Positions 38,325-46,726 of a stretch of 64,000 nt of DNA are shown piece after piece. The stretch is from Confluentibacter sediminis (GTDB lineage Bacteria > Bacteroidota > Bacteroidia > Flavobacteriales > Flavobacteriaceae), in NCBI RefSeq assembly GCF_003258355.1, contig NZ_QKPO01000006.1, forward strand, positions 178,528 through 242,527. The letters run 5' to 3'. Position numbers and translations under genes: made by a program. The stretch's first letter is position 1; the number at the start of each line of letters is the position of its first letter. The notes under the pieces were generated by a model. It saw only the letters and a list, made by a program, of their open reading frames with translations. It searched no databases and was not told the origin of the DNA.

Positions 38325-39587
38325 ATGCGCACTACAAACACATTCTCAATTCTTTTTTGAGTTGACCAAAAGAATTACACAAACGACCATGCCTTACTTT
38401 ATGCAAGAGTAACAGTAAACGGTAAAAGAGTTAACATCAGTCTCAAAATGAAAATTCCTTTTTCTCTATGGGATAATAAGAAAAAACGAGCTAGAGGTAA
38501 CTCAGCTGAGGCTAGACAGATTAATTTGTATATTGACCAAGTGTATTCCCAAATTTTTAAGTGCTATCAAGATATGGTATTTAAAAATAAATTGGTAACA
38601 GCTAAATTAGTAAAGGCAAATTATCTAGGTGAGGGTGAAAATGTCAAGACCCTTCAAAACATCATAGATTATCATGGCAAAAAAGCAGAAAGTTCTTTGG
38701 CATCAGGAACTATCAGAAACTTTGCAGTTACAGAAAAGTATATTAAGAGATACTTAAATAAAATTTTAAAAACTTCAGATATCTACCTTAACCAATTAGA
38801 CTATAAGTTTATTTGTGATTTTGAGCATTTCCTTCATACTTATTGGCCAACAGGGCATCCAAATGCCATGAGCCATAATACGGTCATGAAACATATCCAG
38901 CGTTTCCGAAAAATGGTAACACTTGCATTTCATTTGGAATGGATAGATAAAGACCCATTTATTCGTTGGAAGCCAACCTTTGAAAGGAGGGAAAGGGAGT
39001 TTCTTTCAGCTAATGAACTATCAAATTTGGAAACCTATAAGTTCCCCATTGAGCGATTGGAAAGGGTTAGGGATTTATTTGTTTTTAGTTGTTACACAGG
39101 GATTAGTTATGCGGATATAATAGCTTTAACCGAATCGAATATTATGATTGGTATTGATGGGCTTAATTGGATAGTTACCAAACGCCAAAAAACAAAAACA
39201 CCTGTAAAAGTGCCTATATTAGATACAGCCCAAAATCTTATTGATAAGTATCGCCATCATCCTATGACGTGCATTACCGAAACGTTGTTTCCAGTAATTT
39301 CGAATGCAAAATTAAATCTCTATCTAAAGGAAATTGCTGATGCCTGTGGTATAAAAAAGAATCTTACTTTCCACATGGCACGGCATACCTTTGCTACAAC
39401 GGTCACTCTGACCAACGGAGTTCCAATTGAGACGGTTTCAAAATTATTGGGGCATACTAGAATTGCCACAACCCAAGTTTACGCCAAAGTCATAGAGAGA
39501 AAAGTAAGTGATGATATGCAATCTCTAAAAAATAAACTTAGAGCAGATAAGGATGATTTAAAATCAAACAAAATTGATAATGATTGA
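38325..39587 (+). pseudogene. Tyrosine site-specific integrase with an in-frame TGA at codon 12
   Basis: Read from the ATG at 38325, the frame gives 'MRTTNTFSILF', then TGA at 38358-38360, then 'VDQKNYTNDHALLYARVTVN' and the rest of a Bacteroidota-type integrase, without any shift. Related integrases have Trp at this place ('ILFW'), so one G-to-A change explains the stop; without it the protein would be 420 residues, the normal length. The SAM-like core-binding domain is at about residues 130-240. The catalytic domain ends with 'HMARHTFATTVTLTNGVPI', 'LLGHTRIATTQVYAKV' (H-R-H and Tyr). Translation could restart at ATG 38448 (379 residues), losing the arm-binding N-terminus. It is adjacent to attL and is presumed to be the enzyme that inserted the island. 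Confidence 0.85.
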
Positions 39588-39790
39588 TGTTTTAAAGGAA
39601 TAATCTAGGTCTTGTGGCAAAAATATGTTAGAGGAGGAGAGGGCATTTTGATGAATTTTAGATAAGTCAATAGTATCTTTTGTGATTGTTGAAAACAGAC
39701 CTTCTCTAGCATATTTTTTTACATCTTAGTACCCTAATAGATAACTTATTTGATAAGACCTTTTGTTTTATCTTTCTGGTTTAATATGAT

Positions 39791-39865
39791 AATGAGCCGA
39801 TTAATTTTGTAATCGGCTCATTATTTTGCTATATTTGAGCCGTAATTTAATCGTAATCGGCTCAT
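39791..39865 (+). promoter_or_regulatory. fic promoter and operator (inverted and direct TAATCGGCTCAT sites)
   Basis: AATGAGCCGATTA at 39791-39803 and TAATCGGCTCATT at 39810-39822 form a 13-bp perfect inverted repeat with a 6-base spacer. A third half-site, TAATCGGCTCAT at 39854-39865, runs into the fic ATG (39864), and an inverted partial, TGAGCCG, lies at 39836-39842. Between them is a full Bacteroidota promoter: TTG at 39807-39809, 20 bases, then TATATTTG at 39830-39837. A protein binding these sites would cover the promoter and the transcript start. The C-terminal winged-helix domain of Fic is the obvious candidate. Confidence 0.75.
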
Positions 39866-40973
39866 GAGCTATAATTGGCAACAACCTGACTGGACACAAT
39901 TTAAATATGATCTAGAGCATATTGAGGATGCTTTTTTTGAATTTATTGAAAAAACGGGTCGTATCAAAGGGTATTTAGAGGGACTGTCCAAAGAACTACA
40001 ATTAGAGACCATGATAGAGATGATGGTCTCGGAAGCCATTAAAACGTCAGAAATCGAAGGGGAATATCTAAACCGAAAGGATGTTATGTCCTCCATTCGC
40101 AATAACCTTGGGTTCAATAAAAATCCTGAACAGGTCAAGGATAAAAATGCGGAAGGTGTTGCCGAGCTCATGATAGATGTTAGAAACAGTTTTTCCGAAG
40201 ACTTGACCGAAGCAAGCCTCTTTTCATGGCACAGGATGCTGATGAGGGGACGGGAGAATATGGTGGTTGGTGGTTGGCGTACCCATAAAGAACCTATGCA
40301 AGTGGTTTCAGGTGCTATGGGTAAGGAGCGTGTACATTTTGAGGCTCCACCTTCTGAAAGTATTCCAAGTGAAATGGAACGCTTTATAAAATGGTTTAAC
40401 GAATCGGCTCCTGGTGGCACATATGAGATTAAAAAACCTATGGTTCGCTCCGCCATTGCCCACCTGTATTTTGAATCCATACATCCCTTTGAGGATGGTA
40501 ATGGTCGCATCGGTAGGGCTATCTCTGAAAAGGCACTATCCCAAAGCATTAAAAGGCCTATACTTTTAAGTCTTTCCATATCAATAGAGGCTAATAAGAA
40601 TGCTTATTATGATGCTCTTAAATCGGCTCAGAGGTCAAACCAAATAAGTCCTTGGATAATGTATTTTGTGAATACCGTTCTTGATGCACAACGCCATACC
40701 GAACAACAAATCGAGTTTACCCTGAAAAAGGCTAAGTTCTTTGACCATTTTAAAGATCAATTGAACTGTCGTCAGTTAAAGGTCATTAGACGGATGCTCA
40801 AGGAAGGTCCAAACGGGTTTGAGGGTGGCATGACGGTTAGAAAGTATATTTCCATTACCAGTACATCAAAGGCTACGGCGACAAGGGATTTGCAAGATCT
40901 TGTTGGAAAACAAATTTTTATGCCTTTTGGGGGTGGTCGGAGTACGCACTATGATGTGAATTTAACGGTCTAA
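39864..40973 (+). CDS. Fic family protein (DUF4172-Fic-wHTH), island copy
   Basis: A 369-residue Fic protein. The N-terminal DUF4172-like helical domain (about residues 1-80) contains the auto-inhibitory motif 'TSEIEGE' at 61-67 ([S/T]xxxE[G/N]), placing it in class II. The catalytic loop 'HPFEDGNGRIGRAI' at 207-220 is intact, so AMP transfer from ATP to a protein hydroxyl is expected. A winged-helix domain at about 300-369 ('MTVRKYISITSTSKATATRDLQDLVGKQIF') should bind DNA and probably represses its own promoter, whose operator overlaps the start codon. A second intact copy, nearly identical, lies at 57695. The target protein is unknown; it may act as a toxin, a regulator or both. Confidence 0.9.
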   Translation: MSYNWQQPDWTQFKYDLEHIEDAFFEFIEKTGRIKGYLEGLSKELQLETMIEMMVSEAIKTSEIEGEYLNRKDVMSSIRNNLGFNKNPEQVKDKNAEGVAELMIDVRNSFSEDLTEASLFSWHRMLMRGRENMVVGGWRTHKEPMQVVSGAMGKERVHFEAPPSESIPSEMERFIKWFNESAPGGTYEIKKPMVRSAIAHLYFESIHPFEDGNGRIGRAISEKALSQSIKRPILLSLSISIEANKNAYYDALKSAQRSNQISPWIMYFVNTVLDAQRHTEQQIEFTLKKAKFFDHFKDQLNCRQLKVIRRMLKEGPNGFEGGMTVRKYISITSTSKATATRDLQDLVGKQIFMPFGGGRSTHYDVNLTV

Positions 40974-41274
40974 TTGTTTTCAAATTTATTTTTATGGGCT
41001 GTAATTATATTTCCAGATTTATAAATATAATTCCGTTGCAGCACATTCACATAACATGTCTTATAAATCCATGATGGAAATGAGTATCTTACCTGCGGTT
41101 TTATTCATTAAAAAATAACATTGCGCTTTGCAAAATGTATTTATTGATAAAGAAGGATGATAGAACTAACTTTATTTTTGTAAAACACTATTTTAAAGCA
41201 TTTTAATCGGTCTTTATCAAGCAGATTCACCGAATTGTTCACAAAAGACAAAAAGAACTAATTAAAGACAAAAT
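40974..41274. other. Non-coding stretch after fic
   Basis: No gene is seen. The first 180 bases are the tail of the duplicated block, also found after the second fic gene; the remainder is AT-rich sequence up to the stop of the convergent PLD-family gene. No clear terminator was found. Confidence 0.5.
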
Positions 41275-42360
41275 TTATTTGTTTTTTGTATACACTTTTT
41301 CAATCATAAATTTCGCAAATCCAGTTGACAATCTAAGCTTATCTTTCCCCCAATTAAGTCCACCTAAAGATTTGCTGCCATTTGCTAAAATGTGATTGTT
41401 CGTATTTTGATTAAGATACTCATTTGCAAGTAATCCAATATTAAAATTATAGTTTGACCAATTTGTTCCATAAGTGATAGTCAAATTTTCGCCTTTAATA
41501 TACCAAGGCCATCTTTCCATCCAATCCTCCTCTTCGATTTCCTCATCAGAAACTTTAATTGGAAGCGTAGTCGCTTTATAAATTGATAATATTTTCCCTG
41601 TACCTACTCCATAACAGATAAGAATATCATTGATTTTTACTCCAGTTGGTCGAAGTTTTGAAAAATGCAAATCAAATTCAATTTCATTAAATTTTCTACT
41701 TGGTTCAACCGTATGTTCAGTAACTCCAATTGGTTTTAGCCAATAATTCACCGAATCATCAAAATGATTTATCAAATTAATATTCAAATAGGAACTTAAA
41801 TCTAAGTCAATTTCCCTAATCACAGCGTCTGGTTTTTGCTCTAAATATGAATTGGAAACTTCAACAAGTTTGTAAACATCTGCTTTTGTAATATCATCAA
41901 TTTCAATACATTTAATTATAGAAGACTCTAATTTTTCTATTTCTATCAAATCAGAAATCTCAATCCCCCATTCATGATTATATGACAATCCACTATCAGT
42001 AAAATTTGCAGAAGTAATTATCGCTTTAAAGGGATTATCTGACTTTTTGAAAATATAAATTTTTCCATGCAATCTATTGTTAATTGAAATTTTAAAATCA
42101 ACATTATCATTATTGAAAATCGGCAAATCAACGAAAGTCATCAATGAGTTGGCTTTACTAATCTGGTCAAAAGACTTAGGTTTCAATGTTGTGATTAAAT
42201 GAATGTGATTTAAACTATCTAATTTTAAGTCATTAAAGAACGTATTAAAATCACCCATTAGAAAAGGACTAACAATACTTATTTTATCCGATTCTAATAC
42301 TAACTCTTTGATTCTTGAAAAGTGATTGCTTACTGAATCTAAATTACTTATAATTTTCAT
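41275..42360 (-). CDS. Phospholipase D-like (NgoFVII-type) putative nuclease
   Basis: A 361-residue protein from the ATG at 42360 (a TTG at 42378 is also in frame but falls next to an inverted repeat). The N-terminal half has one PLD-type motif: 'LHGKIYIFK' and 'ITSANFTDSGLSYNHEWG' near residues 97-135, giving HxK and a downstream SxN. Single-motif PLD proteins dimerise to form the active site. The C-terminal half (about 200-361) is unrecognised but contains 'GVKINDILICYGVGTGKILSIY', reminiscent of a small beta-barrel substrate-reading domain. The family resembles NgoFVII-like restriction nucleases. With an RloC-like gene upstream in the same orientation, a role in defence is likely but unproved. 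Confidence 0.7.
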   Translation of the reverse strand: MKIISNLDSVSNHFSRIKELVLESDKISIVSPFLMGDFNTFFNDLKLDSLNHIHLITTLKPKSFDQISKANSLMTFVDLPIFNNDNVDFKISINNRLHGKIYIFKKSDNPFKAIITSANFTDSGLSYNHEWGIEISDLIEIEKLESSIIKCIEIDDITKADVYKLVEVSNSYLEQKPDAVIREIDLDLSSYLNINLINHFDDSVNYWLKPIGVTEHTVEPSRKFNEIEFDLHFSKLRPTGVKINDILICYGVGTGKILSIYKATTLPIKVSDEEIEEEDWMERWPWYIKGENLTITYGTNWSNYNFNIGLLANEYLNQNTNNHILANGSKSLGGLNWGKDKLRLSTGFAKFMIEKVYTKNK

Positions 42361-42379
42361 GGTTCTGCTTTTTTTCAAA

Positions 42380-42412
42380 TTCTGAGCAACATTTTTATAA
42401 TGTTACTCAGAA
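42380..42412 (-). promoter_or_regulatory. Inverted repeat upstream of the PLD-family gene
   Basis: TTCTGAGCAACATT (42380-42393) pairs with AATGTTACTCAGAA (42399-42412), 14 bp with one mismatch and a 5-base loop. It sits 20 bases before the chosen ATG. It may be an operator or an RNA hairpin in the leader. Confidence 0.5.
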
Positions 42413-42692
42413 TTTAAATATTTTAATTTTCAGTCCTTTTTTTTGTCTTTTCTTGGCAAACTAAACGTCACCATAGAGTAATTATTATCTCTCCCGAAAA
42501 AGGAGAAATTGTCGAAAACGTTTATGTTAATTGAAAGCTGCATGTTTGTGTACGAGAATTTTGTTTCACCATTCCGCTTTGCTCGTGTCCCGAAGGAAAA
42601 TCAGAAACTAACAAACAATCAACTAGCTTTTGTTTAGCTATGATTAGCAATTTTTCATATACGGCTACAGTCAGTTTTTTTTTACTGTTATA
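42413..42692. other. Non-coding stretch between the PLD-family and RloC-like genes
   Basis: About 280 bases with no open frame of note. A short tract of nine T with ACAGT/ACTGT arms at about 42665-42690 lies just past the stop of the RloC-like gene and might act as a weak terminator. Confidence 0.4.
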
Positions 42693-44780
42693 TTACTCTA
42701 AAATAAATTTGTCGCATTCTTCCAAAATAAAATCAGGAATTAGGTCATATTCGTTAGGATCTAATTGGCAAATAAGTTCATTTTCAATATGAAATGTTTC
42801 GTTTATAAATTTTCTTAAGATGTTTGGTACTCCAGAAAACTTTTCATTATAAATTAGTCTAAAAATATTTAACTTAGAATAACTGTTTTCAGCTGAATTA
42901 TATAAATTCTTTAAGGTTTTTATATCTTCTAATTTCGCCAAAAATGTCACATAATTAAAACTCGGTATAAGTTCTATAATTTTATTTATTCCAGAATTAA
43001 AATCCGATTCAGACATTAAATCATTTCCTATTTCTTTCCTTTGGTCTTTACATTCTTCTCTTTTTCGTTTGTGAAATAAATTTGAAAGAATTTCATACTC
43101 ATTTCCTAAATCATCGATAATTTCAAAATGTCGTCTTAAATAAATAAGCTTTATAATGTCGTGAAAATCTGATTTTAATACATTTTTGCATATTTGAGCA
43201 AATGACAATAAATTTTGTTTTTTAATTTTTGTTTCTGTGAGTATTCCGTTTTTAGTAGTTAAAAAATTTGCATCACATAAATTGTTAAACTCTTTTAGAA
43301 CTTTCACAGTATCAATAATTGGATCAAGGTCGTGAGTTAGCATTAATACGCTTTTAGTTCTTAATTGTCCATTTTTTTTACCAAATAACATATCAATTAT
43401 TGCATATTTTTTGCTTTTATCAAATGAAGAAATAGGGTCGTCAAGAACTATTAAGTCTGGTTTTTTATACAAAGCTTCATACATAAACAAGACCAGTGAA
43501 AATGCGTTTTTTTCTCCAAAGCTTAAATGCTGTTTGCCTCCGTTTATAATACTATCTGATTCAATATGTCTCAGTAATAGTTTGTAATTATTTAAATTAT
43601 CGTTTACTATTTCAACAGTGTATTTATAACCTGCATTAGTAAGAAATGAGTTTATGCTTTTCCGGTGTTTTTCTATTAGGATTTTAACTAAACGTTTTTG
43701 TTTATTGATTTCACCTTGAAGTAGGCCAACTTTTTCCAGAACAGTGTCAAGCGAGTTATTTAATGATTGAATTATCGAAGTAGTCTTTTCCGCTTTAAAT
43801 CTATCAAATACTTCTATGTTAATTTTGAGATTTTTTAACTTTTCTTCTACTTTTTCATTTTCGTTGAAACTAACTGAAGATATTTCTTTTAAGGCTTTTA
43901 GTTTCAATAACAAATCGTCAATTTGTTGTTTAATAACAACAATGTAATTCATTTCAGACTCATCTAAACCTGTTTGCTTTTCTGTTATGGTTTGTAGTGT
44001 CAAATTTGCATTTTCAGAAAAATACTCTCCTAAATTTTTGAGTGCTTCTATAATAACCGTAAAGTTTTTAATTACATTTTTATCATAAAATGTTGAAACA
44101 GATTTTATTGTTTCTTTATTTTCAGTTGTTGGGGAAGTACAGTATGGACAATCGTCAGATATTTCCAGAAATTGTTCGCCTTTGTTTTGCCAATCCAGCC
44201 AATTTACACAATTTTTGTCTTTAATTAATTTACTATATCCTTTTAATGATTCTGGAATATGTTGAATTTTGTTACCTTCCTTTAATCCTTTGTATAATGC
44301 AGAAGATTTCGAAAGTCCCGTTTGTGTTGTTGCAAAACTCTTAGATAAATTTTCAAAATCAGATATAATTTTATTAAGGTCTTCATTTTCTGAAAATATC
44401 TTCTTTATTTCAGATAGAACTTGTTCAATTTGTTCGGTTGAGCTTTTATATTCGGGAGTATTTATAAAAATTTCATAACTGTTTGAAATTAATTCATCTT
44501 CTTTAAAAAGAAATTGATTTAGGTATTCTTCATTAAAAATTAGAACACTTTTAATCTCTTCGCTTATAGTAATCTCTGGAATAACTTGAATTTCTGAATT
44601 TCTATGTTTAAAAGGGATTAGTTCATTTAATAGTTGAGGAGAATCAATTGCATATTTAATTGCTCTTGCAATTGTACTTTTTCCTGTACCATTAATTCCA
44701 AATTTAATATTTAGTTTATTGTTAGTGATTTCAATTTTTCCACTATCAATATTGTTACAATTTGTAATTGTTAACTGCAT
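42693..44780 (-). CDS. RloC/PrrC-like AAA_13 family ATPase, possible anticodon nuclease
   Basis: A 695-residue ABC/SMC-like ATPase. Walker A 'FGINGTGKSTIARAI' is at residues 27-41, the ABC signature 'LSFGEKNAFSLVLF' at 419-432 and Walker B 'DLIVLDDPISSFD' at 442-454. Between them is a long helical region, likely coiled coil, interrupted by 'DDCPYCTSP' with C211-P-Y-C214, a zinc-hook-like CxxC at the same sort of place as in RloC. The C-terminal 220 residues contain 'YLRRHFEIIDDLGNEYEIL' followed by 'HKRKREE'; an R-E-H nuclease triad as in PrrC is conceivable there but not certain. It ends 'RKFINETFHIENELI', common in AAA_13 proteins. Cytoplasmic, probable phage-exclusion factor. Confidence 0.68.
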   Translation of the reverse strand: MQLTITNCNNIDSGKIEITNNKLNIKFGINGTGKSTIARAIKYAIDSPQLLNELIPFKHRNSEIQVIPEITISEEIKSVLIFNEEYLNQFLFKEDELISNSYEIFINTPEYKSSTEQIEQVLSEIKKIFSENEDLNKIISDFENLSKSFATTQTGLSKSSALYKGLKEGNKIQHIPESLKGYSKLIKDKNCVNWLDWQNKGEQFLEISDDCPYCTSPTTENKETIKSVSTFYDKNVIKNFTVIIEALKNLGEYFSENANLTLQTITEKQTGLDESEMNYIVVIKQQIDDLLLKLKALKEISSVSFNENEKVEEKLKNLKINIEVFDRFKAEKTTSIIQSLNNSLDTVLEKVGLLQGEINKQKRLVKILIEKHRKSINSFLTNAGYKYTVEIVNDNLNNYKLLLRHIESDSIINGGKQHLSFGEKNAFSLVLFMYEALYKKPDLIVLDDPISSFDKSKKYAIIDMLFGKKNGQLRTKSVLMLTHDLDPIIDTVKVLKEFNNLCDANFLTTKNGILTETKIKKQNLLSFAQICKNVLKSDFHDIIKLIYLRRHFEIIDDLGNEYEILSNLFHKRKREECKDQRKEIGNDLMSESDFNSGINKIIELIPSFNYVTFLAKLEDIKTLKNLYNSAENSYSKLNIFRLIYNEKFSGVPNILRKFINETFHIENELICQLDPNEYDLIPDFILEECDKFILE

Positions 44781-45764
44781 AGATTAAGTTTTGTTAGTTT
44801 AATGGTTTTATCTTTTGATATTTGCGAAAAAGGTTTTATACATGATTAGTTTCAAACAACTGGCTAAAAACTAGACGTTGTTTTATTTTTTATTCAGGAT
44901 TTTCATATCAAATAGAAACAATTTATAAGTCAAATGTAAATCGCTTCACAAAATATTAAATACGGTAAACCATAAGAGTTCTTAAATAAAATGCTTATTA
45001 ATAATAGGGAGATGTTAAATGTACTAAATAATAGTAAGTGATTACGTTATTAAATTAGCTAATTTTCTGAATTTAGAATCGTTTTACACAAAAAAATCCA
45101 GACATTATGTATTCAATATAGCAGGTAGTAAATCTTGACACTTGGCAAATATATTGGCTAATAAATAAGTTAGAAGATCATATAAGTGCCTCAGTATAGA
45201 ATACCCTATGTAACATTATAAACACTACACTTATATTGGTGAAAAAAGTAGGTTTAAGAAGTGTTTATGTATGGCATAGTATATTGCTATTTTTTCATGC
45301 CTCAAAAAAGCAAAACACTATCACTGTAAATTCCAGTATAAGTAGCTTAATCATTTGTACTCTATTATCATAAAAAGTATTATAATCCGCTACATATACA
45401 TACGCATCAACCAACGCTCAGAATTAGTAACATAAACCTATTTTTCAATTTGATATTAGTGAGCAATATTTGTATTGAAAAACTATGATAATGAATTTTA
45501 TAGCGTGGTTATAAGAAGAGTATTCCTCTTATCATGATACAGATTAATAGAAAATTTCATCCATAAATCTTGAAGAAAACTATTAATATGAAACTAAGGT
45601 GTGGAATAGCAAGAGGGTAACACGCTGCGCGATGTTACTTATTTGTATTTAACTGATATTCAATTAATTAAATTATAAAATTTTTTTGTTGTTTTTCAAA
45701 TTTGCTGTAAATTCGATATTCACCCCAGTAGAATCAGTGTTTCATTGTAACAATTCAATAAATT
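44781..45764. other. Long AT-rich stretch without genes, with a hairpin near bfmA
   Basis: Nearly 1 kb with stops in all frames and no recognisable gene. It contains a hairpin at 45617-45638 (listed separately) about 130 bases before the BfmA/BtgA gene. I see no IS ends, tRNA or terminator here. Confidence 0.5.
45617..45638. other. Hairpin upstream of the mobilization gene, candidate oriT element
   Basis: GTAACA (45617-45622) and TGTTAC (45633-45638) form a 6-bp stem continued by CGC/GCG around a 3-base loop with one bulged A. GC-rich bases in the middle of AT-rich surroundings, just upstream of a BfmA/BtgA-type gene, suggest a relaxase or auxiliary-protein recognition site. No relaxase is present to support it. 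Confidence 0.35.
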
Positions 45765-46301
45765 ATGGATGATTTTAATACGATACGGTTAAAGAAAAAG
45801 ACCATTGATAAATTTAAGAAATATTCTAAAAAGATAAGCCCAAGCTATTCGGAAACTTTGGATTTCATGATTGCTTTTTTTCAGGATAATAATATATCTC
45901 CCTATGATACTTTAAGAGTGAATTTTTCATCTCTTCCCAACATTCTCAATAAGCGCATGGATGCCGTGGTCTCTATTTTAAGAAAAATTGAAGAGACCCA
46001 ATTAAAGCCAACCAAGAAAATGCTTGAATCTTTGTTCGAAGAAATGGAAGAGAAAGAAGAACCTATGTATATTGACAGAACCCAAGAAGAGATTGAAGCG
46101 TCCAAAACAGAAACAGAAAAGCTGTTGGATTATTATTCTGTGGAATATGATAAGAGTAGGGAAGAATTACATGAGATAAAGAACGAATTTAGCAACCTTT
46201 TAAATGAGTTGTCCTATATTAAAAACACATTTGGCAGAAGTTATTATAGGCTGGATATTCCGAAAGAAAAAATAGAGGATATGAAGTCAAGGCTTTTCTA
46301 G
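45765..46301 (+). CDS. BfmA/BtgA family mobilization protein
   Basis: A 178-residue protein. The N-terminus 'FNTIRLKKKTIDKFKKYSKKISPSYSETLDFMIAFF' resembles a ribbon-helix-helix DNA-binding unit, followed by 'ISPYDTL' and 'KRMDAVVSILRKIEETQLKPTKKMLESLFEE', which is the recognisable BfmA/BtgA pattern. The C-terminal third is a charged coiled coil (about residues 110-160). In Bacteroidota mobilizable elements such proteins help a relaxase nick oriT. Here the partner relaxase gene that normally follows is absent: the next 425 bases have no open frame and the AbiE genes come after. It may be a relic of the element's transfer module. Confidence 0.75.
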   Translation: MDDFNTIRLKKKTIDKFKKYSKKISPSYSETLDFMIAFFQDNNISPYDTLRVNFSSLPNILNKRMDAVVSILRKIEETQLKPTKKMLESLFEEMEEKEEPMYIDRTQEEIEASKTETEKLLDYYSVEYDKSREELHEIKNEFSNLLNELSYIKNTFGRSYYRLDIPKEKIEDMKSRLF

Positions 46302-46726
46302 TCCTTTCACCACTTAAGAGTTAACTACCGCGCTCGCTTTGGGCGAGCTTGCTGCATTTTTAAAGTGATGGATTCCCCTCGCTCAAAATCGAAGCCATAC
46401 AAAATTCATTTTTAAAAAGCCAGCATCTAAATCCATCCCTTTAAAAACGGATTACCCTGTATGGCGTGAAATACCTTTCCACTTACCGACTATGGACATT
46501 GCGTTGTTCGGTGTGGTTGGCATTCATCTAATGAAGTCACTTTGGTTTTTCTTTTAATTATCCTTCTTTTTGTTCTTTGAAAGGGTTTCAGTGACCTTGT
46601 CCATATAGTAACACCTATTTATGTCTAAATACGTCACAAGCTTTAATCAGAAGGAATTCTAGTTTAGGTAAGGTCGTTTTTTTTTTTTTTTCAAAAGTCA
46701 TTTAATATCTGTGTCTTAAAATATGT
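46302..46726. other. Non-coding stretch after the mobilization gene
   Basis: No gene is seen. A hairpin GCTCGC/GCGAGC (46332-46337 with 46343-46348) lies 30 bases after the BfmA/BtgA stop codon. A run of 15 T stands at 46677-46691 near the end of the convergent AbiEii gene. The GC-richer first half is typical of what lies between mobilization genes in such elements and may be a remnant of the transfer region. Confidence 0.45.

Larger units (their letters stand above)
39157..41154 (+). repeat. 2-kb duplicated block, copy 1 (integrase 3' end, fic, downstream)
   Basis: This block is nearly identical to 56989 to about 58984. It holds the last third of the integrase, a 276-base gap with the fic promoter and operator, the whole fic gene and about 180 bases beyond. 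Similarity starts at 'ATGGGCTTAATTGG' and fades after 'TTATTGATAAAGA'. Confidence 0.9.

Noticed and set aside
38358..38360. Reading TGA as Trp by an alternative genetic code.
   Set aside because: All other genes in the window use TGA as a stop (for example ftsI and murE overlap at one), so this is a mutation in one gene.
39869..40579. A 236-residue open frame on the minus strand inside fic, also present in the second copy (57700-58410).
   Set aside because: It is the antisense shadow of the Fic gene. Its conservation follows from that of fic, and its translation is Ser/Ile-rich without any known pattern.
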